The translations under genes and the position numbers were made by a program. Of a stretch of 46,962 bases of DNA, positions 24,993 to 43,944 are shown piece by piece. Positions within the stretch are counted from its first letter, which is position 1. Every line of letters begins with the position of its first letter. The stretch spans positions 1 to 46,962 of the forward strand of contig NZ_JACHCP010000016.1 of assembly GCF_014207185.1 (NCBI RefSeq), given 5' to 3'. The DNA comes from Rhodanobacter sp. A1T4. GTDB lineage: Bacteria; Pseudomonadota; Gammaproteobacteria; Xanthomonadales; Rhodanobacteraceae. Below the pieces are notes generated by a model. It ran no database searches and was not told the origin of the DNA. It was given only the letters and a program-made list of their open reading frames with translations.

Positions 24993-26153
24993 TCAGCTCA
25001 GTTTGTAGGAGCTGGCACCGGTTCCGGCGAGATTGCCGCCATCAACGATGAGATACTCCGGCCTGATTGGCTTTTTCTCGAAAAAGTTCTGCAGAATCTC
25101 GAGCGTGCCGGCGGCGTATCTGGCCTGGGCAGACAGCGAGGTCCCTGAGACATGCGGCGTCATGCCCTGATTTGGCATGCGGCGCCATGGATGATCGATC
25201 GGGGCAGGCTGCGGATCCCAGACATCGCCGGCGTAGCCAGCCAGTTTGCCGGATTCGAGTGCGCGTACCACGGCATCGCGATCGCACAGTGCTCCACGTG
25301 CGGTGTTGATCAGGTAAGCGCCACGTTTGACGTGTTCGAACATCTTGTCGTCGAACATGCCTCGGGTCGATGGGTAAAGCGGAGTCTGCAGATTGATCAC
25401 ATCGCAGGCCTTGACCAGGGATTCCGGTGTCTCGTGAAAAATCGCGTTCAGTTCTTTCTCGATCTCCGGCGACAGGCGATGCGGATCGTAATAGTGCAGG
25501 TGCACGTCGAACGGCTTCAGGCGGCGCAGCACGGCAAGACCGATGCGGCCCGCGGCAATCGTGCCGAAGTGCATGCCTTCGAGATCGTAGCTGCGGCTGA
25601 CGCAATCAGCGATGTTCCAGCCGCCGTTATTGGCGATCTGGTGCGATGGAAGATAGTTGCGTACCAGTGAAAGCACCATCATCACCACGTGCTCCGCCAC
25701 GCTGATGCTGTTGGAGAAGGTCACTTCGGCAACGGTTACGCCGTGCTCGGACGCTGCTTTCAGATCCACGTGATCCGAACCGATGCCGGCGGTGAGCGCG
25801 AGCTTGAGGTTTTTGGCCTTGCCGATGCGTTCGGCGGTGAGATAGGCGGGCCAGAACGGCTGTGAGATAACCACATCGGCAGTCGGCAGATGCTTGTCCA
25901 ATACGGAGTCGGCGCCTTCCTTGTCGCTGGTGACGATCAATTCGTGCCCATTGGCTTCGAGATATTTGCGTAGGCCCAGCTCGCCGGAAACGCAGCCGAT
26001 CAGTTCGCCTGGTTTGAAACCTAGCTCACCGCTGGGCGACGGCACAGTCTGCCCGTTCGGGTAGCCTTTGATTGTGGGGATAGCGTCACGTGCGTAGGTC
26101 GGGGGGTAGCCGGTTACCGGATCGGGATAGAGGACGCAAAGAACCTTGGCCAT
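24993..26153 (-). CDS. fdh: NAD-dependent formate dehydrogenase
   Basis: A 386-aa D-2-hydroxyacid dehydrogenase of the single-subunit formate dehydrogenase type. It oxidises formate to CO2 with NAD+. Visible residues: Asn148 (TFSNS) for formate binding; the Rossmann loop GTIAAGRIG at 197-205; Asp223 after the second strand, favouring NAD over NADP; catalytic Arg286 (NTARG) and His334 (TPHVSGT). The family-typical SAQARYAAGT and C-terminal AGTGASSY segments are present. Slightly shorter than the Pseudomonas enzyme (about 400 aa). A LysR gene lies upstream on the same strand, separated by a MITE-like element; the enzyme supplies NADH or detoxifies formate. Confidence 0.95.
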   Translation of the reverse strand: MAKVLCVLYPDPVTGYPPTYARDAIPTIKGYPNGQTVPSPSGELGFKPGELIGCVSGELGLRKYLEANGHELIVTSDKEGADSVLDKHLPTADVVISQPFWPAYLTAERIGKAKNLKLALTAGIGSDHVDLKAASEHGVTVAEVTFSNSISVAEHVVMMVLSLVRNYLPSHQIANNGGWNIADCVSRSYDLEGMHFGTIAAGRIGLAVLRRLKPFDVHLHYYDPHRLSPEIEKELNAIFHETPESLVKACDVINLQTPLYPSTRGMFDDKMFEHVKRGAYLINTARGALCDRDAVVRALESGKLAGYAGDVWDPQPAPIDHPWRRMPNQGMTPHVSGTSLSAQARYAAGTLEILQNFFEKKPIRPEYLIVDGGNLAGTGASSYKLS

Positions 26154-26270
26154 GAAGCACTCCAGTCGTGGGAATGTGACTCGTCGTCACGTTGTCTGCG
26201 CAGTCTGGACTGCAGGCTCCTGTGCCATCCAATCGTTTATGGATATCCGTTGATAAGCACGGCTTATATA

Positions 26271-26573
26271 GGGCGTGTCATGACTTACCAAGTGGCTCGC
26301 GTTGTTTCGTTGCGGCTGTCAGGTGGTGGGGCGTGGTTTACACCTTTCTCGGTGTGCAGCGCCTGACTGGCGGTCAGGGCCAAGCCGCGCACCGAGAAAG
26401 GTGCAAGCGCTGCCGCATGGCGGCCACAACGAAACAACCCTACGGGCCGGGTCTGTTTGCCCACAGGCCGGCGTCATCGCTCAGGCGTGTACGGACGTAC
26501 ACTTCTTCGCTCTTCCTTGGCCTGCACGCAAACAGCTCCCGGCGCGGGCCGCTTGGTAAGTGATGACACGCCC
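26271..26573. mobile_element. MITE-like element with 31-bp terminal inverted repeats
   Basis: A 303-bp element. Its ends match as inverted repeats over 31 bases with 3 mismatches, both starting GGGCGTGTCAT. A TA dinucleotide flanks each side (26269-26270 and 26574-26575), as left by IS630/Tc1-type transposition. Inside are more inverted pairs: CACCTTTCTCGGTG (26341-26354) with its exact complement (26390-26403), and TTGTTTCGTTG (26302-26312) with its complement (26427-26437). No transposase gene fits, so it would be moved by a related enzyme elsewhere. Confidence 0.75.
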
Positions 26574-27502
26574 TAGTCCGGCCGCGGTGTCGCTGCGGCA
26601 AGGACGCTGTCGAGCTTGCGTTGCAGATCAAGTTTCGGCGTCAGATCCCATGCGGCACAGACGACGGCAGGCGGCGTTTCCTGACGCAGACGCAACAAGC
26701 TCATCTCGGAAAACTGCTGCGGTTCGATCGGACGAATACTGATGCCGCTGGCGAGAAAATATTCCGGTAGTGCACTGACTGGCGCGATACTGCATACCTC
26801 GCCATTGCGTACCTCTTCATAGAGCACGCTCAAGGTGTTGGTCTCGACGACGACGTTTGGCGTGACGCCTGCAAGCTGGAATGCCGAGTCGACAATCTTG
26901 CGGTTCTGCATTTCATGGTTGAACAGGCACAGCGGCATGCGTGCTGCCTCGGCCCAGCTGTAAGACGATTTTGTCGGCAGACCGGCATGGTCGCTGGACA
27001 ACAGCACGAAGCGCTCGGAATACAGCACCATGTTTTCGAACGTGCTCTCGTCGCAGCCGTCCGCGTAGGCGAGACCCAGGTGCAGTTCCTTGCTTTTGAC
27101 CCGATGAAGAATATCGCGTGTGCTCAGCGAAAAGACTTCGAGCGTGAGCTTGGGTATGGCACGACGATATTCACCGGCCAGCATCGACACCGCACGCAAT
27201 GCGGAGGGAACCGTGCCGATAGCCAGATGACCGCCGGCAATCGATTGAGCCAGCGCGGCCTCCTGGCGCAGGCCTTCCAGCGACGCGATGGTTTGTTTGG
27301 CCCATACCAGCACGCGCTCGCCTTCGGGTGTAAAGCCCTGGAACCGTCGATCCCTGAGAATGATTGTAATCCCCAGTTCTCGCTCTAGCTGGCGAATGCC
27401 TGCCGACAGCGCGGGCTGCGACACCCAGCAACTTTCGGCGGCATGTGCAAAATGTTTATGCTCGGCAAGCGCCACGAGGTAGTGCAGTTGCCTGACAAAC
27501 AT
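26573..27502 (-). CDS. LysR-type transcriptional regulator
   Basis: A 309-aa LysR regulator: N-terminal winged helix-turn-helix (FVRQLHYLVALAEHKHFAHAAE, SQPALSAGIRQLERELG) followed by the usual substrate-binding domain (residues about 90-300). ATG 27502 is preferred, with GAGG six bases ahead; ATG 27517 is an alternative. It precedes formate dehydrogenase on the same strand and likely controls it, as LysR genes often do for formate dehydrogenases. The stop codon TAG is formed by the last base of the adjacent MITE repeat plus the flanking TA, so the C-terminus may have been set by that insertion. Inducer unknown. Confidence 0.88.
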   Translation of the reverse strand: MFVRQLHYLVALAEHKHFAHAAESCWVSQPALSAGIRQLERELGITIILRDRRFQGFTPEGERVLVWAKQTIASLEGLRQEAALAQSIAGGHLAIGTVPSALRAVSMLAGEYRRAIPKLTLEVFSLSTRDILHRVKSKELHLGLAYADGCDESTFENMVLYSERFVLLSSDHAGLPTKSSYSWAEAARMPLCLFNHEMQNRKIVDSAFQLAGVTPNVVVETNTLSVLYEEVRNGEVCSIAPVSALPEYFLASGISIRPIEPQQFSEMSLLRLRQETPPAVVCAAWDLTPKLDLQRKLDSVLAAATPRPD

Positions 27503-27816
27503 GTCTGTCCTCGTCATTCGATTTGGATGTTGTATCCAGTCGCCTATCTTAGATGTTTTGTGATGTCGCTCCGAATGCCAACGCATTGCAACGCGATATA
27601 CAGCAGAATTTGTGACTGGGCCGAGCCGATGTATCGGTGCGACCAGGCTGCAAGCAGGTTTCCATGGATGATCTATCTAGGTCTGGAGAGAGCCAAAGTT
27701 GAACTTCACTCGCCATTCGCTTGACCGCCTCCGGCAACATTCTTTGCACATTGTGCTTTAGTGTTGACGGCATCCTGCAACCAAACCAATCATGTATCGC
27801 ATGCCAGGATATGTTG
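27503..27816. other. Divergent promoter region, LysR and NiCoT genes
   Basis: About 310 bases between the minus-strand LysR gene and the structured leader of the plus-strand permease. It should hold promoters in both directions. I see no complete gene and no box clear enough to place. Confidence 0.4.
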
Positions 27817-27874
27817 GTCAGGGTAGCTACAGCGCACCGGCATAGGCGCTGTTTCCCCCACGGCAACTCCTGAC
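27817..27874 (+). promoter_or_regulatory. Foldable leader upstream of the NiCoT permease
   Basis: A closing stem GTCAGG/CCTGAC (27817-27822 with 27869-27874) encloses a 7-bp hairpin ACAGCGC/GCGCTGT (27829-27835 with 27846-27852) and an unpaired C-rich strand. It ends about 55 bases before the permease start, the usual place for a metal-responsive RNA or operator. It does not match the NiCo, cobalamin or other riboswitch consensus known to me. Structure seen, function inferred. Confidence 0.35.
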
Positions 27875-27928
27875 ATGCTTTTTGGCGAACGGCCTAGTGC
27901 TGTAGCGATCGAACAAAGGAAACGCTGC

Positions 27929-29086
27929 ATGCCAACGCCAGGTGACCTGCTGTTTGTTCCGCTGCCTTCGCGGCAGCAGGCGAGGGTATCCACACACCGT
28001 ATCTTCAGTCGACGCCAGTGGCTGCAATTGGTTGGCCTGTACGGCTTCATTGTCGTACTCCATCTACTGGGATGGGGGCTGTATCTGCACTATTCAGTGC
28101 ATTTTCCGGCTCTGGTTGGCCTCGGTTTCGTTGCTTATATGTTGGGGTTGCGGCATGCCTTCGACGCCGACCATATTGCCGCCATCGACGATACCGTGCG
28201 TTACATGTTGCAGAAGGGTAAGCAGCCGCTCGGCATCGGGTTCTTTTTTTCGCTGGGTCATTCGACCATTGTGCTGTCGCTGGCGGTAGCGATCATATTT
28301 GCCGCATCGACGATCAAGCACGGGCTACCCCAGTTGCAACATGTCGGTGGCGTACTGGGTGCGGGGGTTTCCGGAGTGTTCTTGTGGATCATCGGCATCC
28401 TCAACCTGTTCGTCCTGCTCGACATCCTCAAGCTCTGGCAAAAGGCCAAAGCAAGGATGCATAGTCATGTGCATCTGGATGAGTTGTTGATGCAGCGGGG
28501 GTTGATCAACCGGCTGTTCGGTGGGCGTCTGCAGAAACTCATACAGCACAGCTGGCAGATGTATCCACTCGGATTGCTGTTCGGCTTGGGTTTCGATACT
28601 GCCTCAGAGGTTGGGCTGCTGGCCATGACGGCAGGTGCCTCTGCCGGCAATCTGCCGATCGCCGGTGTGCTGTCGCTGCCGATCCTGTTTGCTGCCGGTA
28701 TGACGGCGATGGATACCACCGACGGTGTATTGATGGTCAAAGCCTATCACTGGGCATTCGTGAATCCGATGCGAAAAATTTTCTACAACATCACAACGAC
28801 TTCGCTGTCGATTGCGGTGGCCCTGATCATCGGCACGATCGAGCTGCTACAGGTGCTGGCGACAATGCTGCATCTGGACAATCCTGTTTTCAACTTCATC
28901 GGCACACTGGACTTCGGTATGTTTGGTTATGTGATCGTCGCGATCTTTCTGCTCACCTGGATGATTTCATTCGGCGTATGGAAGTTCAGCCGCATGGATC
29001 AGCGCTGTGTCGGACAAGACTCTGTCCACGTGCATCAGCATACCCATGCCAGTGGCACTACTCATACGCACCAGCATCTGCATTGA
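27929..29086 (+). CDS. Nickel/cobalt permease, NiCoT (HoxN/NixA) family
   Basis: A 385-aa inner-membrane transporter with about eight TM helices. The signature HAFDADH sits at 76-82 (LRHAFDADHIAAIDD), followed by the family segments FFSLGHSTIV, LFGLGFDTASEVGLL and GMTAMDTTDGVLM. These motifs bind Ni2+ or Co2+ during uptake. A His-rich tail (HVHQHTHASGTTHTHQHLH) could store or sense metal. ATG 27929 is chosen because AAAGGA lies 8 bases ahead; the upstream ATG 27875 falls in the structured leader. It may feed a nickel or cobalt enzyme not seen in this window. Confidence 0.93.
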   Translation: MPTPGDLLFVPLPSRQQARVSTHRIFSRRQWLQLVGLYGFIVVLHLLGWGLYLHYSVHFPALVGLGFVAYMLGLRHAFDADHIAAIDDTVRYMLQKGKQPLGIGFFFSLGHSTIVLSLAVAIIFAASTIKHGLPQLQHVGGVLGAGVSGVFLWIIGILNLFVLLDILKLWQKAKARMHSHVHLDELLMQRGLINRLFGGRLQKLIQHSWQMYPLGLLFGLGFDTASEVGLLAMTAGASAGNLPIAGVLSLPILFAAGMTAMDTTDGVLMVKAYHWAFVNPMRKIFYNITTTSLSIAVALIIGTIELLQVLATMLHLDNPVFNFIGTLDFGMFGYVIVAIFLLTWMISFGVWKFSRMDQRCVGQDSVHVHQHTHASGTTHTHQHLH

Positions 29087-29270
29087 AGCAATCCGAGTCA
29101 GTCATGTTGCAGTGGTAATGACCCTTAGCGGAGCTTTTTCCTGGGCCTGCGCTGCCATGCGACGCGAACATGTACAGGAGCTGGCCTCGTTCATGGCTTT
29201 GATCAACAGCTCGCCGCGAGAGCGGCTACGATGGCGCCTGTATTCTAAAACTGAGTGTTATTGAAGGCAA

Positions 29271-29282
29271 ACTGACGTCAGT
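29271..29282. promoter_or_regulatory. 12-bp perfect palindrome upstream of the NRPS
   Basis: ACTGACGTCAGT is a perfect palindrome 83 bases before the NRPS start codon, in a 279-base gap with no gene. Position and symmetry fit an operator for a dimeric regulator. No matching regulator is seen nearby. Confidence 0.35.
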
Positions 29283-29365
29283 CTCCAAAATCTTGGCCAA
29301 GAGGTCGACGGCGGAAGATTTTCAAAACCAGTGTCACACGTCCAACGATTACGAAAGAGTCAGTT

Positions 29366-40153
<10,788 letters not shown>

Positions 40154-40157
40154 GTGC

Positions 40158-40679
40158 TCACTTTCCCATGGTATTGCGTCCCGTTTTCGCCGCCGTTTTG
40201 GCACCCATCCGACGTAGCGTCACTTTGTCGTCCTCGTCGATCTCGGGCTGTAAATCGATGTCCGGAGGAGGGTTCGGATAGCTCTTTCGTCCACCGATCA
40301 CTTTGATCCATTTGCTGCAAAACTTATCGTAGACGTCCCACGGCAAGCCATCGGATTCCACCAGTGCGCGTTCTGCGCGTAGTGCGATCTGGTGAGCATC
40401 GCGATACGGAAATCCCAGCGTATGTTCAAACAACATCTCGACGACTTCGTGCATCACGATGAACCGGTCGATGCCGTAGATCTTGCCTCGATGTTTCAGT
40501 TGAGGCGGTAGCTCGTGGTCAATGTAGATCGTGTCGCCTTTTTTGTTGCATGAGCCCACATAGGGCACGTCATAAAGGCGCACCACTTTGACGCGGCTAA
40601 GCATGGTTTCGGCGGCTTCGTCGAGGATACGGCTATTGACCAGCCACTCTCCAGGTTGTGGTCGATGTCCCCAGCTCAT
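40158..40679 (-). CDS. Putative small HExxE metalloprotein
   Basis: A 173-aa soluble protein, convergent with the NRPS and ending 4 bases beyond it. The helix FIVMHEVVEMLFEHTLG holds HEVVE plus a later His, reminiscent of a zinc-binding peptidase helix, though the usual form is HExxH. A preceding segment, KKGDTIYIDHELP, resembles the strand before such a helix in small zincin-like proteins. ATG 40679 is chosen over GTG 40688. The C-terminus is basic. A peptidase role is an inference; it may be unrelated to the NRPS. Confidence 0.55.
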   Translation of the reverse strand: MSWGHRPQPGEWLVNSRILDEAAETMLSRVKVVRLYDVPYVGSCNKKGDTIYIDHELPPQLKHRGKIYGIDRFIVMHEVVEMLFEHTLGFPYRDAHQIALRAERALVESDGLPWDVYDKFCSKWIKVIGGRKSYPNPPPDIDLQPEIDEDDKVTLRRMGAKTAAKTGRNTMGK

Positions 40680-40998
40680 GCGATGCACTCCACGAGGGCC
40701 ACTGGCGTGGCGTTGGACACGATATAGCAGATATCAGCACTGGGCGTCGTGAGGTCGAGCCAGTGGGAGCAAGAGCGTGACTGCCGCCCCGGTCGCGCGG
40801 CCGACGCGGGCCATTTTTGTGGCGACGCCATTTCGCTATAGATGGATAGGCTGTTCAAGACGCATCGGCGCGATTGAGCTACACATTTTGCCTAACAAGA
40901 TGAAGTCGCAGCATCCGTAGTCCGCCATAAAAGAGGTATCGTTGGTCGCGCTCTCGCAATGAGCGCAGCGATCTCCAAGCCACCCACAAAAGAAAACA
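40680..40998. other. Intergenic region upstream of acyl-CoA synthetase
   Basis: About 320 bases between the divergent metalloprotein and synthetase genes; both promoters should lie here. No gene and no clear hairpin seen. Confidence 0.4.
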
Positions 40999-42690
40999 AT
41001 GAGCTCAGCGAAAAGCTTCGTCGACGCGCGTGATCTGCTCTTGCGTCACCGCACCGACTACGACCGGGCCTATGCCGAATTCCGCTGGCCGATGCTTGGC
41101 GATTTCAACTGGGCGCTTGATTACTTCGACGTCATTGCAGTCGGTAATGAAAACACGGCGCTGTGGATCGTCGATCTCCCGGAGCACGAGGGGCGGCGTT
41201 TTTCGTACGCGCAGATGTCCGAACGATCGGCGCGCATGGCCAACTTTCTGCGAGGGTTAGGCGTCAGGCGCGGTAACCGTCTTTTGCTGATGCTGGGTAA
41301 CCAGGTCGAGCTCTGGGATGTGATGCTGGCAGCGATGAAGCTTGGTGCCATCGTGTTGCCGGCTTCCACGCAGCTTTCCACGGATGACGTGCGCGATCGC
41401 GTGAGTGTCGGAGCGGTGGATTTTGTCGTGGTGAGCAGTGCTGAGACGCAAAAGTTCGAAGCGCTCGATCCGAAGCTGACGCGGATATCGGTCGGCGAGC
41501 CGTGTCATGGCTGGATCGATTTGAGCGATGGCTACGTATCGTCGCCCGACTTCATTCCCGATGCACCGACTCGTGCCACAGATCCGATGCTGCTGTACTT
41601 CACCTCGGGCACCACGTCCAAGCCGAAGCTGGTCGAACATACGCATCAGAGTTATCCCGTCGGACATCTCTCGACGATGTACTGGATCGGATTGCAACCG
41701 GGCGATATCCATTGGAACATCAGTTCTCCCGGCTGGGCAAAGCACGCTTGGAGCTGTTTCTTTGCGCCATGGAACGCGCTGGCCTGCGTCTTCGTGTTCA
41801 ACTTTCCACGCTTCGTGCCGAAGGATGTACTGGAGGTCCTGGTGAGCTGCAAGGTCTCCACTTTGTGCGCGCCGCCGACAGTCTGGCGCATGCTCGTGCA
41901 AGAGCCGCTGGTGGCGTATCAAGTCACGCTTCGCGAAATCGTCGGTGCCGGAGAGCCACTGAATGCGGAGATCATCGAGCGGGTTCGGCACGCGTGGGGA
42001 ATCACCATACGCGACGGCTTCGGCCAAACCGAAACCACCTGCGTGATCGGCAATTCGCCGGGGCAACCGCTCGTACCCGGATCCATGGGGCGCCCGTTGC
42101 CGGGTTATCGCGTCGCACTGGTCGATGCTGACGAGCAGCCAGGCGAAGAGGGTGAAATCGCACTACCACTGGAAGCGCGTGCGCTCGGCCTGATGACCGG
42201 TTACGCCAACGACGTCGACGCTACTGCGTATGCCATGCGCCATGGCTACTATCACACGTCCGATATCGCGACGCGTTGCAACGACGGCCACTACGTTTAC
42301 GTCGGGCGCGCCGACGACGTGTTCAAGTCATCCGATTACCGACTCAGCCCGTTCGAACTCGAAAGCATTCTGATCGAACATGAAGCCATCGCCGAAGCAG
42401 CCGTTGTGCCGAGCGCTGATGCGCTGCGGCTCTCGGTACCGAAAGCCTACGTCACCCTGCGACTGGGCTTCGAAGCCGGGCCGGAACTGGCGCGCAGCGT
42501 CTTTCGTTTTTCGCGCGAAAAACTCGCACCCTACAAACGCATCCGCCGACTGCAATTCAGCGAATTGCCCAAAACGATTTCCGGAAAAATCCGACGCGTC
42601 GAACTACGTCAGCAAGAGTTGACGCGCACTGCCGATCCCACGCGACTTCCCGGCGAATACTGGGAAGAGGATTTTCCCGACTTGCGTTGA
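40999..42690 (+). CDS. Acyl-CoA synthetase-like AMP-binding enzyme
   Basis: A 563-aa ANL-superfamily enzyme. The ATP loop YFTSGTTSKPKLVEH lies near residue 200, GFGQTE near 337, the hinge-like YVGRADDVFKSSDYRLSPFE near 433, and the C-terminal catalytic Lys in LPKTISGKIRRVEL near 536. The layout matches medium-chain or short-chain acyl-CoA synthetases (ACSM/acetyl-CoA synthetase type). Such enzymes make acyl-CoA from acid, ATP and CoA. Lying behind the NRPS on the same strand, it could supply the acyl starter for the first condensation domain; it may also be a separate housekeeping gene, since 850 bases and an opposite-strand gene intervene. Confidence 0.85.
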   Translation: MSSAKSFVDARDLLLRHRTDYDRAYAEFRWPMLGDFNWALDYFDVIAVGNENTALWIVDLPEHEGRRFSYAQMSERSARMANFLRGLGVRRGNRLLLMLGNQVELWDVMLAAMKLGAIVLPASTQLSTDDVRDRVSVGAVDFVVVSSAETQKFEALDPKLTRISVGEPCHGWIDLSDGYVSSPDFIPDAPTRATDPMLLYFTSGTTSKPKLVEHTHQSYPVGHLSTMYWIGLQPGDIHWNISSPGWAKHAWSCFFAPWNALACVFVFNFPRFVPKDVLEVLVSCKVSTLCAPPTVWRMLVQEPLVAYQVTLREIVGAGEPLNAEIIERVRHAWGITIRDGFGQTETTCVIGNSPGQPLVPGSMGRPLPGYRVALVDADEQPGEEGEIALPLEARALGLMTGYANDVDATAYAMRHGYYHTSDIATRCNDGHYVYVGRADDVFKSSDYRLSPFELESILIEHEAIAEAAVVPSADALRLSVPKAYVTLRLGFEAGPELARSVFRFSREKLAPYKRIRRLQFSELPKTISGKIRRVELRQQELTRTADPTRLPGEYWEEDFPDLR

Positions 42691-43439
42691 GGCTACCCAA
42701 ACCGCTATCCACCGATCGCGCATTTGCCTGGCGTAAAACTAAACGACTCGCATCGTTGCTATGCCGCTCTCCTGGCAGGAATCGAACCCGCACGCCATTG
42801 CTGGGAAGCCATAGGGCGCATTTGCAAATCATGTTCCCCCCGAACTTTCTTGCCGGCTCGCTATTCTCGTTTTTCGGGTTGAATCATGACGCCAACAACA
42901 GAGCCCGAAACTCGGTTGATTGCCAGCAAACGGATGTGAACCTTGTCGCCCAGTACGGGGCCTTTCGAGCCATAAGGGCGCGGAACCACGACGTCGACAT
43001 GGCAATCAAGCCGAGCGAGCCATCCATTTTGAGTTGCCGAAGCTAGAACACCCATGTGGATCTGGCCTGACGCCAACTCTTTCGGCAGTTCCTGTTTGAT
43101 GACTTACACCGTTTAGTTTGACCTGTTGATGGCCCAGTATGACGAGAATTCGGCCTTACAACGGCTTTGCGCGAATAATTTGCACGAATAGAAGCGCTGG
43201 CCAATATAAACGCCACCTGGAAGATGGCGTTGCTTTGATCATCAGGTATCTCTTCAGTCGCGATGAGCCCGTAGCTTCCCAAGCGGTTTCATTTCTACAT
43301 ATGCGCTATGCGCCTAGGCCATCCGCTACCAGTTCATTTTGTTATTGCTGGCCGATCGGTTGCGCTGAGTCCTCTTCATCGGGTCTTGATGTGCCCGACG
43401 CCTATGCTGTCGACCAAGAGTTTCACTGAGGACGACGCC
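42691..43439. other. Mostly non-coding region
   Basis: About 750 bases with one small doubtful gene (42861-43076, minus). At 42770-42790 the minus strand reads GCGGGTTCGATTCCTGC, a tRNA-like T arm, but no acceptor stem, anticodon arm or CCA follows. The remainder shows no gene. Confidence 0.4.
42861..43055 (-). CDS. Possible small beta-rich protein or gene remnant
   Basis: A short frame encoding MGVLASATQNGWLARLDCHV and on to QPEKRE. Hydrophobic and charged residues alternate as in a small beta barrel (VDVVVPRPYGSK, DKVHIRLLAINR, SVVGVMIQ). The frame stays open about 17 codons upstream to a stop without an ATG, so it may be the tail of a decayed larger gene. ATG 43055 is the only ATG start. 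No family recognised. Confidence 0.3.
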   Translation of the reverse strand: MGVLASATQNGWLARLDCHVDVVVPRPYGSKGPVLGDKVHIRLLAINRVSGSVVGVMIQPEKRE

Positions 43440-43631
43440 ATGAGCGATAAAGACGATCCGAGCAAGGTCAACCAAAGCAATCCCAAGCGAGGCGATAAGG
43501 GCGCCGCAGGTGTCGATGGTGAAGTTGGCGGGGAAGGGAACGATCCCGGCGCGGGCTCCGGTGGCAGCGGCGGCGACGACAGTACGCGGACCGCGGGACG
43601 TGACACGGATGGCAAGCCGAAACGCCCTTAA
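43440..43631 (+). CDS. Small disordered Gly/Asp-rich protein, 63 aa
   Basis: Encodes 63 residues (MSDKDDPSKVNQSNPKRGDK ...) dominated by Gly, Asp, Ser, Lys and Pro, with no hydrophobic core and no membrane segment; it should be disordered in solution. GAGG lies 8 bases before the ATG. Function unknown. It is separated from the effector genes by 142 bases and may be independent. Confidence 0.5.
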   Translation: MSDKDDPSKVNQSNPKRGDKGAAGVDGEVGGEGNDPGAGSGGSGGDDSTRTAGRDTDGKPKRP

Positions 43632-43773
43632 CGCGATTACCCATTGGTCCAACGCTGGCAGGATTGCCATCCTGATCACGCTTCGCGCGTAGGGATTGCT
43701 GATTGTCGTTGCTTGGTTTAAGCCAACGGGAGATGGGATTACACTCGTGTCAACCGACGCAAGGAGCACGGTG

Positions 43774-43944
43774 ATGAACTCCAACATCACTTCGAGCATA
43801 GTCAAAGCGCTGAACGCAGACGCGCAGAACGTCAGAGCAAATGATGCTTGGTGCAGGGCTAAGCCCAACTTTCTTGAACCCGAACCGTGCTCACTGACCG
43901 CAGGTTCCGATGGCGGGTGTGTGACAGAGAACCCACTGATATGA
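43774..43944 (+). CDS. Small protein, first gene of effector operon
   Basis: A 56-aa frame (MNSNITSSIVKALNADAQNV ...) with a strong AAGGAG six to seven bases before its ATG and an ATGA overlap with the lipoprotein gene behind it, so it is very likely translated and coupled to that gene. The sequence is polar with four Cys-containing or acidic segments (DAWCRAKP, EPEPCSL, GGCVTENP) and no signal peptide. Function unknown; it may serve only to couple translation, or be a small accessory protein of the effector locus. Confidence 0.5.
   Translation: MNSNITSSIVKALNADAQNVRANDAWCRAKPNFLEPEPCSLTAGSDGGCVTENPLI

Noticed and set aside
26192..26563. 123-codon plus frame inside the MITE-like element
   Set aside because: It is read across inverted repeats, lacks a ribosome site and has the Arg-rich look of a chance frame.
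42765..42800. tRNA-like T arm on the minus strand
   Set aside because: GCGGGTTCGATTCCTGC forms a T arm, but I cannot fold an acceptor stem, D arm or anticodon arm around it, and no CCA follows. At most it is a tRNA remnant.
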